The notes under the pieces are model-generated. The model was given only the letters and a program-made list of their open reading frames with translations, was not told the origin of the DNA and did no database searches. This document shows, piece by piece, positions 43,585-51,874 of a stretch of 55,283 nt of DNA. Position numbers and translations under genes: made by a program. Origin of the DNA: Thermoplasmata archaeon (GTDB lineage Archaea; Thermoplasmatota; Thermoplasmata; Lutacidiplasmatales; UBA184); contig JASHSU010000092.1 in assembly GCA_030038605.1 (NCBI GenBank), forward strand, positions 1-55,283. The letters run 5' to 3'. Numbering within the stretch: position 1 is the stretch's first letter; each line of letters opens with the position of its first letter.

Positions 43585-44313
43585 CTACGTCCTCCGTTCG
43601 CGGTCGCGGCGCCGCTTCTTGCGGATGGAACGGGAGAAGCGTCCGACCTTGGCCCCGGGCCAAGTCCCGCTCGCGACAGTCGACGGACGCCCGACATGCT
43701 GGTGGGCGCCGCCGCCGAACGGATGGTTGACGGGATTCATCGCCACACCGCGCACCTTAAGCGGGGCCCGGGCGAGCGAGCGGGTCATCCAGAATTTCTT
43801 GCCGGCCTTGATCACCGGGCGTTCGCGGCGACCTCCGCCGCCGACCGCCCCGACCTGGGCTCGACAGGTTTCGAGCAGGCGCTTGAACTCCCCCGAGGGG
43901 AGCTGGATCGTAACTTCGCCGGAGGCGTGGGCCGTAACGAGAGCGCTGCCACCGGCGGCGCGCACGAGACGGCCGCCGTCGAACGGCTTGACCTCGATGT
44001 TGCACACCAGCGTGCCGTCAGGGATGCGGCTCAGCGGTAGGACGGCCCCGCGGTCGACCTTCCCTTCGTGGAACGCGACGGATTGCCCGGTCGCGAGTCC
44101 GGCGGTGGCGAGCAGGCGTACCGCGGACCCGTCCGGGGCGATGACCTCGGCGACCGGGGCGGAGCGGCCCGGCGCCATCGCGATCGCCTCGACGCGACCG
44201 TCCCCCACGAGCGATGGCGAGGGGTGGACGATGGCACCGTGGTGCCGGTGGCTCGGCGAGCGGTAGGTCGGAGTGCCGGAACCCCGTCGCCGGGAGATGA
44301 TGCGCTTTCCCAT
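43585..44313 (-). CDS. rpl2: Ribosomal protein uL2
   Basis: 242 residues from ATG 44313, inside the uL23 stop (TGATG). Signatures: MGKRIISRRRGSGTPTYRSPSHRHHGAI and the peptidyl-transferase-proximal VRGVAMNPVNHPFGGGAHQHVGRPSTVASGTWPGAKVGR. Essential for subunit association and the peptidyl-transferase centre. Confidence 0.96.
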   Translation of the reverse strand: MGKRIISRRRGSGTPTYRSPSHRHHGAIVHPSPSLVGDGRVEAIAMAPGRSAPVAEVIAPDGSAVRLLATAGLATGQSVAFHEGKVDRGAVLPLSRIPDGTLVCNIEVKPFDGGRLVRAAGGSALVTAHASGEVTIQLPSGEFKRLLETCRAQVGAVGGGGRRERPVIKAGKKFWMTRSLARAPLKVRGVAMNPVNHPFGGGAHQHVGRPSTVASGTWPGAKVGRFSRSIRKKRRRDRERRT

Positions 44314-44576
44314 CAGAACACCCCGGCCCGGCTGCCGATGTCCTCCGCCGAGTAGTCCTTGGTGAAACGGACGGTCGCGATCTTGCCGGACCGAACGATC
44401 TTCACGTTGACCTTGGCGACCTTGCACTGATACGTCTCTTCGACCGCGCGACGGATCTCCGCCCGGTTGGCGCGGGCGTCGACGACGAACTCCAGCTTGT
44501 TGAGCCGCTCCATCTCGTCCATCGACTTCTCGGTCACGTAGGCGTGCAGGATGATCCGGTGCCGGAGCTGCGTCAT
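44313..44576 (-). CDS. rpl23: Ribosomal protein uL23
   Basis: 87 residues from ATG 44576 (MTQLRHRIILHAYVTEKSMDEMERLNKLEFVVDARANRAEIRRAVEE), overlapping the uL4 stop as ATGA. Ends IATVRFTKDYSAEDIGSRAGVF. It is the SRP and chaperone docking site at the tunnel exit. The 220-residue track ORF is mostly a uL4 shadow. Confidence 0.95.
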   Translation of the reverse strand: MTQLRHRIILHAYVTEKSMDEMERLNKLEFVVDARANRAEIRRAVEETYQCKVAKVNVKIVRSGKIATVRFTKDYSAEDIGSRAGVF

Positions 44577-45388
44577 GCGCTCGCCTCCCCGAGTCGGGTG
44601 CGAAGGGACTCGAGACCGGCGTGCGAAAAGATCGTGAGTCGGGCCGGGTCCCCGCCCGGAGCCAGGTCCTCCGTGGCGAGGCGCTGCGCGGGCACGACCT
44701 CGACGCCCGACAGGTTGCGGAACCCGAGGGCCCGGTTCGGCTGACTCGTGACGACCAGGACGCTGCGAGGAACGCGCCGCCCCCGTCCGCGACGTCGGGC
44801 CCGGCCGGACTTGAGGGTCGTCCCCTCGCGCGCCCGCGTCACGTCGTCCCAGAGCTGGAGCCGTTCCAGGAGCGCGCGGGCCTCGGCGGTCGTCGCGACC
44901 TTTTCGAGCGGGTCTTCCAGGACGAGGGGGAGATGCAACCCGTCCGGGACCGTGTGGCCCCGGGCGCTGACCCACGTCGCCTCCCGGGTCGCCGCGAGGG
45001 CGGAGGCGAACGCCAGACGCGCCTCCTTGCGATTGATCTTCTTGGTCCAGATGCGGTCCACCCGGGGGGGATGCGCGGGGCGACCCCCGACCGTGTTCGG
45101 TGCTTGCGCGCCCCGCATCGAGTCCATGAGGCGCGGCGTACGCGCGACGCCCTTACCTTTTCCCGACCACTGCGTCGAATGACGGAGGCCGGCGGTCGGG
45201 GTGGTGCCATACGGTTGGCGCCGGTGCGACTGCGTCGCGACCACGGCGCGTCGGATGAGGTCCGGCCGAACGGTCTGGGAGAACGCGAGCGGGAGCGTCA
45301 CCTGGTGCGAACTCGCCTTGCCGTCCAATCCGACCACATGCACCCGGTGGTGATGGCCGGCCGGTGCGACGGGCGCGGGGTCGCTCAT
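44573..45388 (-). CDS. rpl4: Ribosomal protein uL4
   Basis: 271 residues from ATG 45388, overlapping the uL3 stop by 1 nt. Archaeal L4 (L1e): VHVVGLDGKASSHQVTLPLAFSQTVRPDLIRRAVVATQSHRRQPYGTTPTAGLRHSTQWSGKGKGVARTPRL, with the tunnel loop, then ARRRGRGRRVPRSVLVVTSQPNRALGFRNLSGVEVVPAQRLATEDLAPGGDPARLTIF. The 394-residue track ORF starts in uL3. Confidence 0.95.
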   Translation of the reverse strand: MSDPAPVAPAGHHHRVHVVGLDGKASSHQVTLPLAFSQTVRPDLIRRAVVATQSHRRQPYGTTPTAGLRHSTQWSGKGKGVARTPRLMDSMRGAQAPNTVGGRPAHPPRVDRIWTKKINRKEARLAFASALAATREATWVSARGHTVPDGLHLPLVLEDPLEKVATTAEARALLERLQLWDDVTRAREGTTLKSGRARRRGRGRRVPRSVLVVTSQPNRALGFRNLSGVEVVPAQRLATEDLAPGGDPARLTIFSHAGLESLRTRLGEASA

Positions 45389-46386
45389 CAGGCCCCCTGC
45401 TTCGACCGGGTGCTGAGGTAGCGAATGTCGACCTTTTCGACGTTCGCGACCCGGCTGCGGATCGGCGTTCGGAACCGAAGGAGACGCTTCGCCGGACCGG
45501 GCACCGAACCGTGCAACAGGATGCAGGCCGCCCGGACTTCCCCGTAGTGCGGAAACCCGCCCGCCGGTGTGATCGGGTCCGACCGCGGGTCCTTGACGAC
45601 CCGGAGGACCCGCATGTTGAACTGGGTACGGCGGTGGTAACCTTGCTGCCCCGCCTGGGGGATCCGATACGTCACGAAACTCGGGTTGTGGGGCCCGAGC
45701 GTCCCGATCATCCGCCGGTGCTTGGAGTTCTTCCGCGGCTGGAGCTTCACACCCCATCGCTGGATATGGCCCTGGAATCCGAACCCCTTCGTGACTCCGA
45801 TGACGTCGAGGAACTCGCCTTCCTTGGCCAGCTCCTCCGCGGGAATCTCTTTACCGAGGGCGGCGACCGCGAAGGCGCGTCGGTCGTCGAACTTCTCGCC
45901 CGAGACCCGGACCTCGAACAGGGTCGGGGTCTTCGAGCCGGTGCCGGTGATCAGCTGGGGTTGAGTATAGACGATCAGGCGGACTTCGTCCCCTCCGGCC
46001 TGACCGAACGCCTCCCGTGCGCCCGCGGCGCTCTCCGGGTGGGTCGGTATGGTGCGGCCGAGTTCCTCGATCGGGGTCCCGCCCCACAATTCCGCGACGA
46101 TGCGCCGCCCATAGGGGGTGGACGCGTAGACGCGGGCCCCCGCCACGCGCAGCGGCGGCACCTCGACGACCGTCACCGGAACGGCGACCTCCTGACCGGC
46201 CGTCGTCGACCGCTTCCGGTAATCGACCATGAACGCGTGCGTCATGCCGACCTTGAAGCCGGCAAATCCCTCGATCGCCGGCGGCTTGCCGCCCCGGGCC
46301 CAGGAGCGGACCCGCGGGAGCGGCCGGGCGGACCGGGACCGCGGCGAATACGCTAGAGATCCACGTCGTGGACGATGGCGTGCCAT
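45388..46386 (-). CDS. rpl3: Ribosomal protein uL3, first gene of the ribosomal super-operon
   Basis: 332 residues, archaeal L3: ARHRPRRGSLAYSPRSRSARPLPRVRSW, FAGFKVGMTHAFMVDYRKRSTTAGQEVAVPVTVVEVPPLRV, EFLDVIGVTKGFGFQGHIQRWGVKLQPRKNSKHRRMIGTLGPHNPSFVTYRIPQAGQQGYHRRTQFNMRVL. The ATG follows a TATA box with a leader of about 26 nt. It begins a run of about 25 minus-strand genes, many overlapping by 1-11 nt. Confidence 0.96.
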   Translation of the reverse strand: MARHRPRRGSLAYSPRSRSARPLPRVRSWARGGKPPAIEGFAGFKVGMTHAFMVDYRKRSTTAGQEVAVPVTVVEVPPLRVAGARVYASTPYGRRIVAELWGGTPIEELGRTIPTHPESAAGAREAFGQAGGDEVRLIVYTQPQLITGTGSKTPTLFEVRVSGEKFDDRRAFAVAALGKEIPAEELAKEGEFLDVIGVTKGFGFQGHIQRWGVKLQPRKNSKHRRMIGTLGPHNPSFVTYRIPQAGQQGYHRRTQFNMRVLRVVKDPRSDPITPAGGFPHYGEVRAACILLHGSVPGPAKRLLRFRTPIRSRVANVEKVDIRYLSTRSKQGA

Positions 46387-46432
46387 GGGTCGATAGGGGG
46401 TCCTGCCTCCGCGGGGGCGGGGGAGAAAGGTA

Positions 46433-46446
46433 CCCTATATAACCCC
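46433..46446 (-). promoter_or_regulatory. BRE/TATA promoter of the ribosomal super-operon
   Basis: The minus strand reads GGGGTTATATAGGG, the best TATA box in the window, with predicted start near 46413. It lies in the 166-nt gap between rpl3 and kbl. The same sequence read on the plus strand (CCTATATAA) is nearly symmetrical, but no plus-strand gene follows. Nothing else is seen in this gap. Confidence 0.75.
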
Positions 46447-46552
46447 ACCCTAAGATTTGGCGTGGCCCCCTCGAAAATCGCCCGGCGGCTCGCCGGTGGA
46501 ACGCGTCGGCCATGGCGCATCTCCGAACGCGCGCGTAGAGAGCGCCGCCGGC

Positions 46553-47749
46553 TCATACGACGCCCAGGTCGCGCCCGGCCCTCGTGAATGCGTCGATGGC
46601 GAAGCCGACATCGTCGTCCGTCAGCGCCGCGTTCATGATCGTCCGGATCCGTGCCTTGTCGCGGGCGACCATCGGGAAGACGATCGGGAGCGCGAAGACT
46701 CCGAGGTCGAACAAGCGCTGGCTCATCCGTCGGGCGAGACCGCTGTCGCCGACGACGATGGGGGTGATCGGCGTCGTGCTCTGACCGGTATTGAATCCGG
46801 CGTCGTGCATCGCCTGCTTGAACCGTCGGGTGTGGCTCCAGAGCCGGGCCACGTGCTCCGGTTCCTGCTCGAGCACGTCCACGGCGGCGATGCAGGCGGC
46901 CGTCACGGCCGGCGGGTGCGAACCGCTCAACAACCAGGTGCGGGATTTGTTGAACGCGAACTCGCGCAGCGCGGTCGACCCGGAGATGTGCCCGCCGACC
47001 ACCCCGAACGCCTTCGAGAACGTCCCCATCTCGACGTGGACCTGGTCGCGCCGGAGGTGGAAATGGGAGACGATGCCCCGGCCGCCTTCCCCGAGGACCC
47101 CCTCCCCGTGAGCGTCGTCCACGTAGACCATCGCCCCGTGGTCGGCCCCGAGCGCGGCGATCCGGTCCAGCGGCGCCACGTCCCCGTCCATCGAAAAGAC
47201 GCCATCGGTGATGAGGAGGATCCGTCGGTATGCGGGCGCGTGACGCTCGGCTTCCGAGAGGACACGGGCCAGGTCGTCCGTGTCCGCGTGCTTGTAGACG
47301 CTGCGCTCGGCGCGCGAGAGACGGACCCCGTCGATGATGCTGCCGTGGTTCAACTCGTCGCTGATGACGAGGTCGCCCTCCCCGACCAGTTGCGGAATGA
47401 GACCGGCGTTGGTCGCGAATCCAGACTGGTAGACCAGCGAGGCCTCGGCTCCCTTGAACCGGGCCAGCCGCTGTTCGAGCTCGACATGCAGGTCCATCGT
47501 GCCGGCGATCGGACGCACCGAACCGGACCCCGCGCCATGGGTCCGGACCGCCTCGATGGCCGCGGCCTTCAACTTCGGATGGTTGGAGAGTCCGAGGTAG
47601 TTGTTCGAACAGAACATGAGGACCTTCTTGCCGTCGATCACCGACCAGGGCAGGCTCGGCCCGTCCAGGACCCGGAGCTTCCAGTCAAGTTCCGAGGCCA
47701 CCAGCTGGTCGACCTCCTGCCGGAGGAAGCCGGTCGGGTCGCGGGTCAT
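46553..47749 (-). CDS. kbl: Glycine C-acetyltransferase (2-amino-3-ketobutyrate CoA ligase)
   Basis: 398 residues, alpha-oxoamine synthase family: NNYLGLSNHPKLKAAAIEAVRTHGAGSGSVRPIAGT, SDELNHGSIIDGVRLS, DGVFSMDGDVAPL, VYVDDAHGEGVLGEGGRG and the PLP lysine in MGTFSKAFGVVGGHISG. Alone it could be an 8-amino-7-oxononanoate synthase, but its partner tdh, 4 nt upstream, makes the threonine-cleavage role (2-amino-3-oxobutyrate + CoA to glycine + acetyl-CoA) much more likely. Confidence 0.93.
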   Translation of the reverse strand: MTRDPTGFLRQEVDQLVASELDWKLRVLDGPSLPWSVIDGKKVLMFCSNNYLGLSNHPKLKAAAIEAVRTHGAGSGSVRPIAGTMDLHVELEQRLARFKGAEASLVYQSGFATNAGLIPQLVGEGDLVISDELNHGSIIDGVRLSRAERSVYKHADTDDLARVLSEAERHAPAYRRILLITDGVFSMDGDVAPLDRIAALGADHGAMVYVDDAHGEGVLGEGGRGIVSHFHLRRDQVHVEMGTFSKAFGVVGGHISGSTALREFAFNKSRTWLLSGSHPPAVTAACIAAVDVLEQEPEHVARLWSHTRRFKQAMHDAGFNTGQSTTPITPIVVGDSGLARRMSQRLFDLGVFALPIVFPMVARDKARIRTIMNAALTDDDVGFAIDAFTRAGRDLGVV

Positions 47750-47753
47750 CCGT

Positions 47754-48815
47754 CTACCACCTCGCTTCGAGGGAGACCTTCGCGGCCTGCGTCGAGTCGA
47801 TCAGGTCCATGGCGCGCGCGAGCTCGGGGATCGGCACGCGATGCGTGATGATCTGACCGACCTTCTCGCGGAAGGCCGGCAGCGCGAGCAACCCCTTGAC
47901 CTGGTACCACGTCGCGAACATCCGGCGCCCGAAGATCCCGTGGACCCGGGCGGCCTTGAAGATGAGGGACGCGTCGACGTCGAGCGTGGTCGGGCGGTCC
48001 AGCAGGCCCAGCAGCGATACCCGACCGCCGGGCGTGAGCGCGTCGAAGACGAGCTGAAAACCGCTCGGGTGTCCGGACATCTCGCAGGCGACGTCGACGC
48101 CGCGCCCGTACGTCATCTCCCGGATGGCGGGGACGAGTCGGTCGCCTTCCTCGACCGGGTTGAACACCCGGTCGGCGCCCATCTTGCGGGCCAGGTCCGC
48201 CCGCACGCGGTTCACCTCGGTCGCTACGACCGTCTCCGCGCCGAGGGTCCGGGCGACGGCGATCGCCAGCAGCCCAATCGGGCCGGCCCCGGCGATGAGG
48301 ACCGACTTCCCGGCGAGGTCTTCGATGTTGTCTTCCGGCAGCAGGGAGTGCACGGCGTTGCCGAGCGGCTCCTGCACCGACGCGATTGCCGGGTCTAGGC
48401 TCGGGTCGTTCTTCCACGCGTTGAGCTCCGGCAGGACCGCGAACTCGGCGAACACCCCGTCACGATCGACGCCCAGCACCTGCACATTCGCGCAGATGTG
48501 CATCTTGCCGGTGCGGCACTGGTAGCAGGTCCCGTCGACGATGTGCGTCTCGGCCGAGACGTGATCGCCGACGGTGAGGCTCCGAACCCGGGCGCCGACC
48601 CGGACGACCTCGCCGCTCACCTCGTGGCCGAAGATCATCGGGACCGTGCGAACGCGCTCCTGCGCCCACTCGTTCCACTTCCAGATGTGCACGTCCGTCC
48701 CGCAGATCGAGGACGCGCGGACCCGTACCAGCACCTCGTCCTCCGCGGGGGTCGGGTCGGGTACGGTCCGAACCTCGCCGCCCGGTCCACGATGGGTTTT
48801 CACGACGGCCTGCAC
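47754..48815 (-). CDS. tdh: L-threonine 3-dehydrogenase (zinc MDR family)
   Basis: 353 residues from GTG 48815. Catalytic zinc site SSICGTDVHIW (Cys38) and IFGHEVSGEV (His64, Glu65); NAD-binding SVLIAGAGPIGLLAIAVARTLGA. The structural-zinc lobe reads HIVDGTCYQCRTGKMHIC, where the first of the four usual Cys is replaced by Asp94 and Cys97/100/108 remain. The motif GVDRDGVFAEFAV is characteristic of Tdh. It feeds 2-amino-3-oxobutyrate to Kbl. A minus-strand GCGTTAATCC about 33 nt upstream is a TATA candidate. Confidence 0.92.
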   Translation of the reverse strand: MQAVVKTHRGPGGEVRTVPDPTPAEDEVLVRVRASSICGTDVHIWKWNEWAQERVRTVPMIFGHEVSGEVVRVGARVRSLTVGDHVSAETHIVDGTCYQCRTGKMHICANVQVLGVDRDGVFAEFAVLPELNAWKNDPSLDPAIASVQEPLGNAVHSLLPEDNIEDLAGKSVLIAGAGPIGLLAIAVARTLGAETVVATEVNRVRADLARKMGADRVFNPVEEGDRLVPAIREMTYGRGVDVACEMSGHPSGFQLVFDALTPGGRVSLLGLLDRPTTLDVDASLIFKAARVHGIFGRRMFATWYQVKGLLALPAFREKVGQIITHRVPIPELARAMDLIDSTQAAKVSLEARW

Positions 48816-48915
48816 GGAACTCCTCGGCCGTGCCAGCGGTGTCGCGGATTAACGCTTGGCGGCGCGACGCGTCCCTCGCCGGCCGGAGCGCGGTTACCTC
48901 GGCCCCATCGTGTCC

Positions 48916-48923
48916 GTAAATAC
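48916..48923 (+). promoter_or_regulatory. TATA box of the DUF2203 gene (leaderless)
   Basis: GTAAATAC is centred 27 nt before ATG 48947, so the predicted start coincides with the ATG. It is one of the clearest leaderless arrangements in the window. Confidence 0.65.
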
Positions 48924-48946
48924 TCTGTGACGCTCCTCTTCTCTCG

Positions 48947-49438
48947 ATGACGCACGACGAGGCCCCCTCCGATCCCTCCGAGGTGAACCCCCCGAGGCTG
49001 TGGACCGTTGCGGAAGCCAACGCGCGCATCGCGGAGCTGGACGAGCTCCTGCCCCGCCTGCGGGCCTGGGCGGCCCGGCTGGGCGAGGTGCACGGCGAGC
49101 TGAAGCGACTCCAGGAGTTCTGGGGCCGCGAGATCGACGCGCCGGATCACGCGGACCACGAGCGCAAGGCCCAGCTGGACGCCGAGTGGAGCCATCTGAC
49201 GCAGCGGCTGGAAGAGGCGGTCGGCGCCCTCCACCGGGAAGGGATCGAGCTGCGGGACGTCGACTCCGGCCTGGTCGACTTCTACGGTTACATCGGCGGA
49301 GAGGTCGTCTACCTGTGCTGGCTTCGCGGTGAGCCGGAGGTCGGTCACTTCCACACCCTCACGGGGGGATTCCGGTCGCGGCGCCCCCTCCCCACCGCGC
49401 GGCGCGTCTCCACGCCCGGTCCCGGCGGGACGAGCTAG
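48947..49438 (+). CDS. DUF2203 family protein
   Basis: 163 residues. The family pattern is clear: LWTVAEANARIAELDELLPRLRAW at the start, a helical middle, then REGIELRDVDSGLVDFYGYIGGEVVYLCWLRGEPEVGHFHTLTGGFRSRRPL. DUF2203 proteins are small soluble helical proteins of unknown function found in bacteria and archaea. The C-terminal 15 residues are Pro/Gly-rich. Overlaps the convergent DUF72 gene by 4 nt. Confidence 0.88.
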   Translation: MTHDEAPSDPSEVNPPRLWTVAEANARIAELDELLPRLRAWAARLGEVHGELKRLQEFWGREIDAPDHADHERKAQLDAEWSHLTQRLEEAVGALHREGIELRDVDSGLVDFYGYIGGEVVYLCWLRGEPEVGHFHTLTGGFRSRRPLPTARRVSTPGPGGTS

Positions 49439-50247
49439 GCGTCGTCAAGCCGGCGGGCTCCGCGGGCGTACCGGCCCTCGTCGATCGTCGGGAGCCCCAT
49501 CGCCGCGCGGAACTCGTTCACCGAGGCCGGAGCGTACCCGGCGTAGTGGTTGTTGAACAGGACGAACGCCATCTGCGCCGTGTCGTGCACGTCGCGCAGC
49601 CGTTGGGCCCACAGGCGCGTGACGGCCGACCGGTCGACCCGCACCTCCCCGTGCGACGCGGCCGGCACCGTTTCGTGATCGCCGATGAAGCGCAGGTAGA
49701 CGAAATCGGCCGTCCGGTCGGGCGGGACCTCGACGTAGGTCAGGTACGACCAGGCGAGCGCGACGTGACGGTCCGACAACTCGCGGAGCAGCCACTCGTG
49801 GGCTTCCCCCCGAAACCATCCGGCGTCCCGCACCTCGACCGAGTAGCGCGGACCGGGTTCGAGCGTATCGAGCAGTTGCGTCAGGAACGTCTGCGCCCGA
49901 CCGGGACGGACCCACGGCGGGAACTGGAGGAGGATCGCGCCGAGCTTCCCCTCCAGGTGTCGGGCCGCCCCCAGGAACGCCGCGACCTTCTCCGGGTCGA
50001 CCGGTTGCTTCGGGTCCAGGAGGTCGCGCGGGAACTTGAGGGTGAAGCGGAACGTCTCGGGTGTCTTGCGGCGCCACGCGGCGACCATGCCCGGCGCCGG
50101 GCTGCGGTAGTACGTGGCGTCGACCTCGACCGTGTCGAACAGTTTGGCGTAGACCGAGAGCCGCTCCCCGTCCGGGAGGCCCTTCGGGTAGACCCGACCG
50201 CTCCACGCGTCGGACGTCCAGGAGGAGCAGCCGATGCGCAACTCCAT
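49435..50247 (-). CDS. DUF72 (YecE-like) TIM-barrel protein
   Basis: 270 residues. Family signatures: MELRIGCSSWTSDAWSGRVYPKGLPDGERLSVYAKLFDTVEVDATYYRSPAPGMVAAWRRKTPETFRFTLKFPRDL, then ILLQFPPWVRP, VEVRDAGWF, YLRFIGDHE and FVLFNNHYAGYAPASVNEFRAAMG. The biochemical role is unknown; links to iron-sulfur or nucleic-acid metabolism are speculative. A minus-strand TCTTTAG about 27 nt before ATG 50247 indicates a leaderless message. Confidence 0.92.
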   Translation of the reverse strand: MELRIGCSSWTSDAWSGRVYPKGLPDGERLSVYAKLFDTVEVDATYYRSPAPGMVAAWRRKTPETFRFTLKFPRDLLDPKQPVDPEKVAAFLGAARHLEGKLGAILLQFPPWVRPGRAQTFLTQLLDTLEPGPRYSVEVRDAGWFRGEAHEWLLRELSDRHVALAWSYLTYVEVPPDRTADFVYLRFIGDHETVPAASHGEVRVDRSAVTRLWAQRLRDVHDTAQMAFVLFNNHYAGYAPASVNEFRAAMGLPTIDEGRYARGARRLDDA

Positions 50248-50270
50248 GCGGCGGGACGAGCCGCCCCCGC

Positions 50271-50277
50271 CTAAAGA
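50271..50277 (-). promoter_or_regulatory. TATA box of the DUF72 gene (leaderless)
   Basis: The minus strand reads TCTTTAG with its centre about 27 nt before ATG 50247. It lies in the 49-nt gap after the zinc-ribbon membrane protein gene. Confidence 0.5.
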
Positions 50278-50296
50278 CTGCGCGACCGAGGGCCCG

Positions 50297-51220
50297 TCAG
50301 TCGGGGCTCGCGCCGACGAGCCCCATCTCGACCGCCCGTATGGCCAACGCGAATCCCCCGACCGCGGCGAGGGCGGAACTGGCGGCCACGAGCAGCGGGA
50401 ACGGGGTGCCGAGGTCGAGCAGGATGAGGATCAACGGGGCGAAGAGGCCGGCCCCGCCGCCCACGACGCCGAGCGACGGCCGGTCCGCCCGCAACGTGAT
50501 CCAGGCGGCCAGCGCCGCGATGGCGGCGACCAGGCCCAGGAGCACGACCGCACCCCCGATCGCGGCCACGAACGTTTCCAGGTTGACGAACGGGGTGAGC
50601 GAGCCCAGGGTCCCGTTGGAGACGTTGCCGCTCAGCAGGGTCACGTCGATACCGGTGGCCCCCGCCGAAAAGACGGTGGACAGGAACACGTCGATCGTCA
50701 CGGGCGCGAACCCGGGCTCGCTCACGTTGACCGAGAGACCGCCCGTGGGCAGACCGCCGAGCGCGAACGAGCCATCGGAGCCGGTGACCGTCGAGTACGT
50801 CCGCCCCTGCTCGTCGGTGGCCACGACGGTCGCGCCGACGGCCGGAAACGGCGTCGTCACGTTGCGCGGCTGAAGTTCGACGGCCCCGCTCACGGTGAAT
50901 TGGCCGGGCGCGGTCGCCGCGACGGCGTAGTAGCCGAGAGCGCCGGCGAGGGCCGCCGCGAGCACCGCGACGGCGATCAGCGCGCTCGCGGCCGCCCGGG
51001 ACGCCCGCCATCGGGGCGCTCGGGGCGGCGGCAGGTAGGGGTAAAGCCCGGGGAGGACCTCCCAGCTGTACAGCGGCGGCGGGTCGCGCGGCAGGACGAC
51101 GGGGACCGGAGTCTGACAGTGGGGGCACGGAAACCACTGCGTGGGGGGAGCCTCCGCGGGGATGACCGCCACCGGCCCACCGCACGCCGGGCAGCGGACG
51201 CTGATCAACCGCGAGGCCAT
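50297..51220 (-). CDS. Zinc-ribbon membrane protein with a carboxypeptidase-regulatory-like domain
   Basis: 307 residues. N-terminal zinc ribbon VRCPACGGPVAVI...WFPCPHCQTPVPVV, a Pro-rich linker (PGLYPYLPPPRAP), a membrane helix (ASALIAVAVLAAALAGALGYYAV), an extracytoplasmic beta-sandwich (GQFTVSGAVELQP...VATDEQGRTYSTVTGSDGSFALGGLPTGGLSVNVSEPGF) typical of CarboxypepD_reg-like folds, and three C-terminal helices. The zinc ribbon should be cytoplasmic and the sandwich outside. Function unknown; sensing or surface anchoring is possible. A minus-strand AGGATAAGA about 30 nt upstream is a TATA candidate. Confidence 0.75.
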   Translation of the reverse strand: MASRLISVRCPACGGPVAVIPAEAPPTQWFPCPHCQTPVPVVLPRDPPPLYSWEVLPGLYPYLPPPRAPRWRASRAAASALIAVAVLAAALAGALGYYAVAATAPGQFTVSGAVELQPRNVTTPFPAVGATVVATDEQGRTYSTVTGSDGSFALGGLPTGGLSVNVSEPGFAPVTIDVFLSTVFSAGATGIDVTLLSGNVSNGTLGSLTPFVNLETFVAAIGGAVVLLGLVAAIAALAAWITLRADRPSLGVVGGGAGLFAPLILILLDLGTPFPLLVAASSALAAVGGFALAIRAVEMGLVGASPD

Positions 51221-51253
51221 CGAGGACGACCGACCTCGACGGGGGTCTTATCC

Positions 51254-51874
51254 TTGCGTCCGCCCTTCGAAAAGCAACACGTCCGCGTCGTGGGGGTGGA
51301 TGACGGCGCCTTCCGTCGCACCGACCGCTGGGCCCCCGTGGCGGCCGTGGCGGTCGCCGCGCCCGACCGGGTCGAGTCGGTCGCCACGGGTCGGGTGCGC
51401 GTGGACGGGCGCGACGCGACCGAGGTCATTATCCAGCTCGTCCGACGGACCGGCGGGCTCGACGGTCTGCACGCGATCCTGCTGGACGGTGCGGTCGTCG
51501 GGGGGTTCAACGTGGTCGATTTGGACCGCATCCAACGCGCCTTCCGGGTGCCGGTCGTCGCCGTCACATACGCGCCGCCCGACTTCACGAAAATCCGGGC
51601 CGCTCTGCGGACCTGGTTCGGCCGAGATGCGCGCCGACGCTGGGAGCTGCTCCGACGTCACCGACTGTACGCCGTGCCCCCACCGGCGCCGCCCGTGCTC
51701 CTGACCGCGGTCGGATGCCGACGCGCCGATGCGGTCCGCCTCCTCCGCCGCACCGTGGTGCGGGGTCACCGTCCCGAGGTGCTGCGTCTCGCCCACCTCA
51801 TCGCGTCGGCGGGCGACGGCCGGCGCAACCGAAGGGTTATGGGCCGGGGCGCCGGTCGGCCCTCGGGCCTGTAG
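51254..51874 (+). CDS. DUF99 protein (endonuclease V-like fold)
   Basis: 206 residues from TTG 51254 (MRPPFEKQHVRVVGVDDGAFRR); the 546-residue track ORF is antisense to the preceding gene. DUF99 features: VVGVDDGAF, VTEVIIQLV-like DATEVIIQLVRRTGGLDGLHAILLDGAVVGGFNVVDLDRIQRAFRVPVVAVTY, and CRRADAVRLLRRTVVRGHRPEVLRLAHLIASA. DUF99 is mainly archaeal and related to EndoV; no activity is established. Its stop codon lies inside the downstream tRNA gene (10-nt overlap). Confidence 0.88.
   Translation: MRPPFEKQHVRVVGVDDGAFRRTDRWAPVAAVAVAAPDRVESVATGRVRVDGRDATEVIIQLVRRTGGLDGLHAILLDGAVVGGFNVVDLDRIQRAFRVPVVAVTYAPPDFTKIRAALRTWFGRDARRRWELLRRHRLYAVPPPAPPVLLTAVGCRRADAVRLLRRTVVRGHRPEVLRLAHLIASAGDGRRNRRVMGRGAGRPSGL

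Noticed and set aside
46375-46587. 70-aa ORF in the rpl3-kbl gap
   Set aside because: Spans the ribosomal promoter, Arg-rich, no start signal; regarded as chance.
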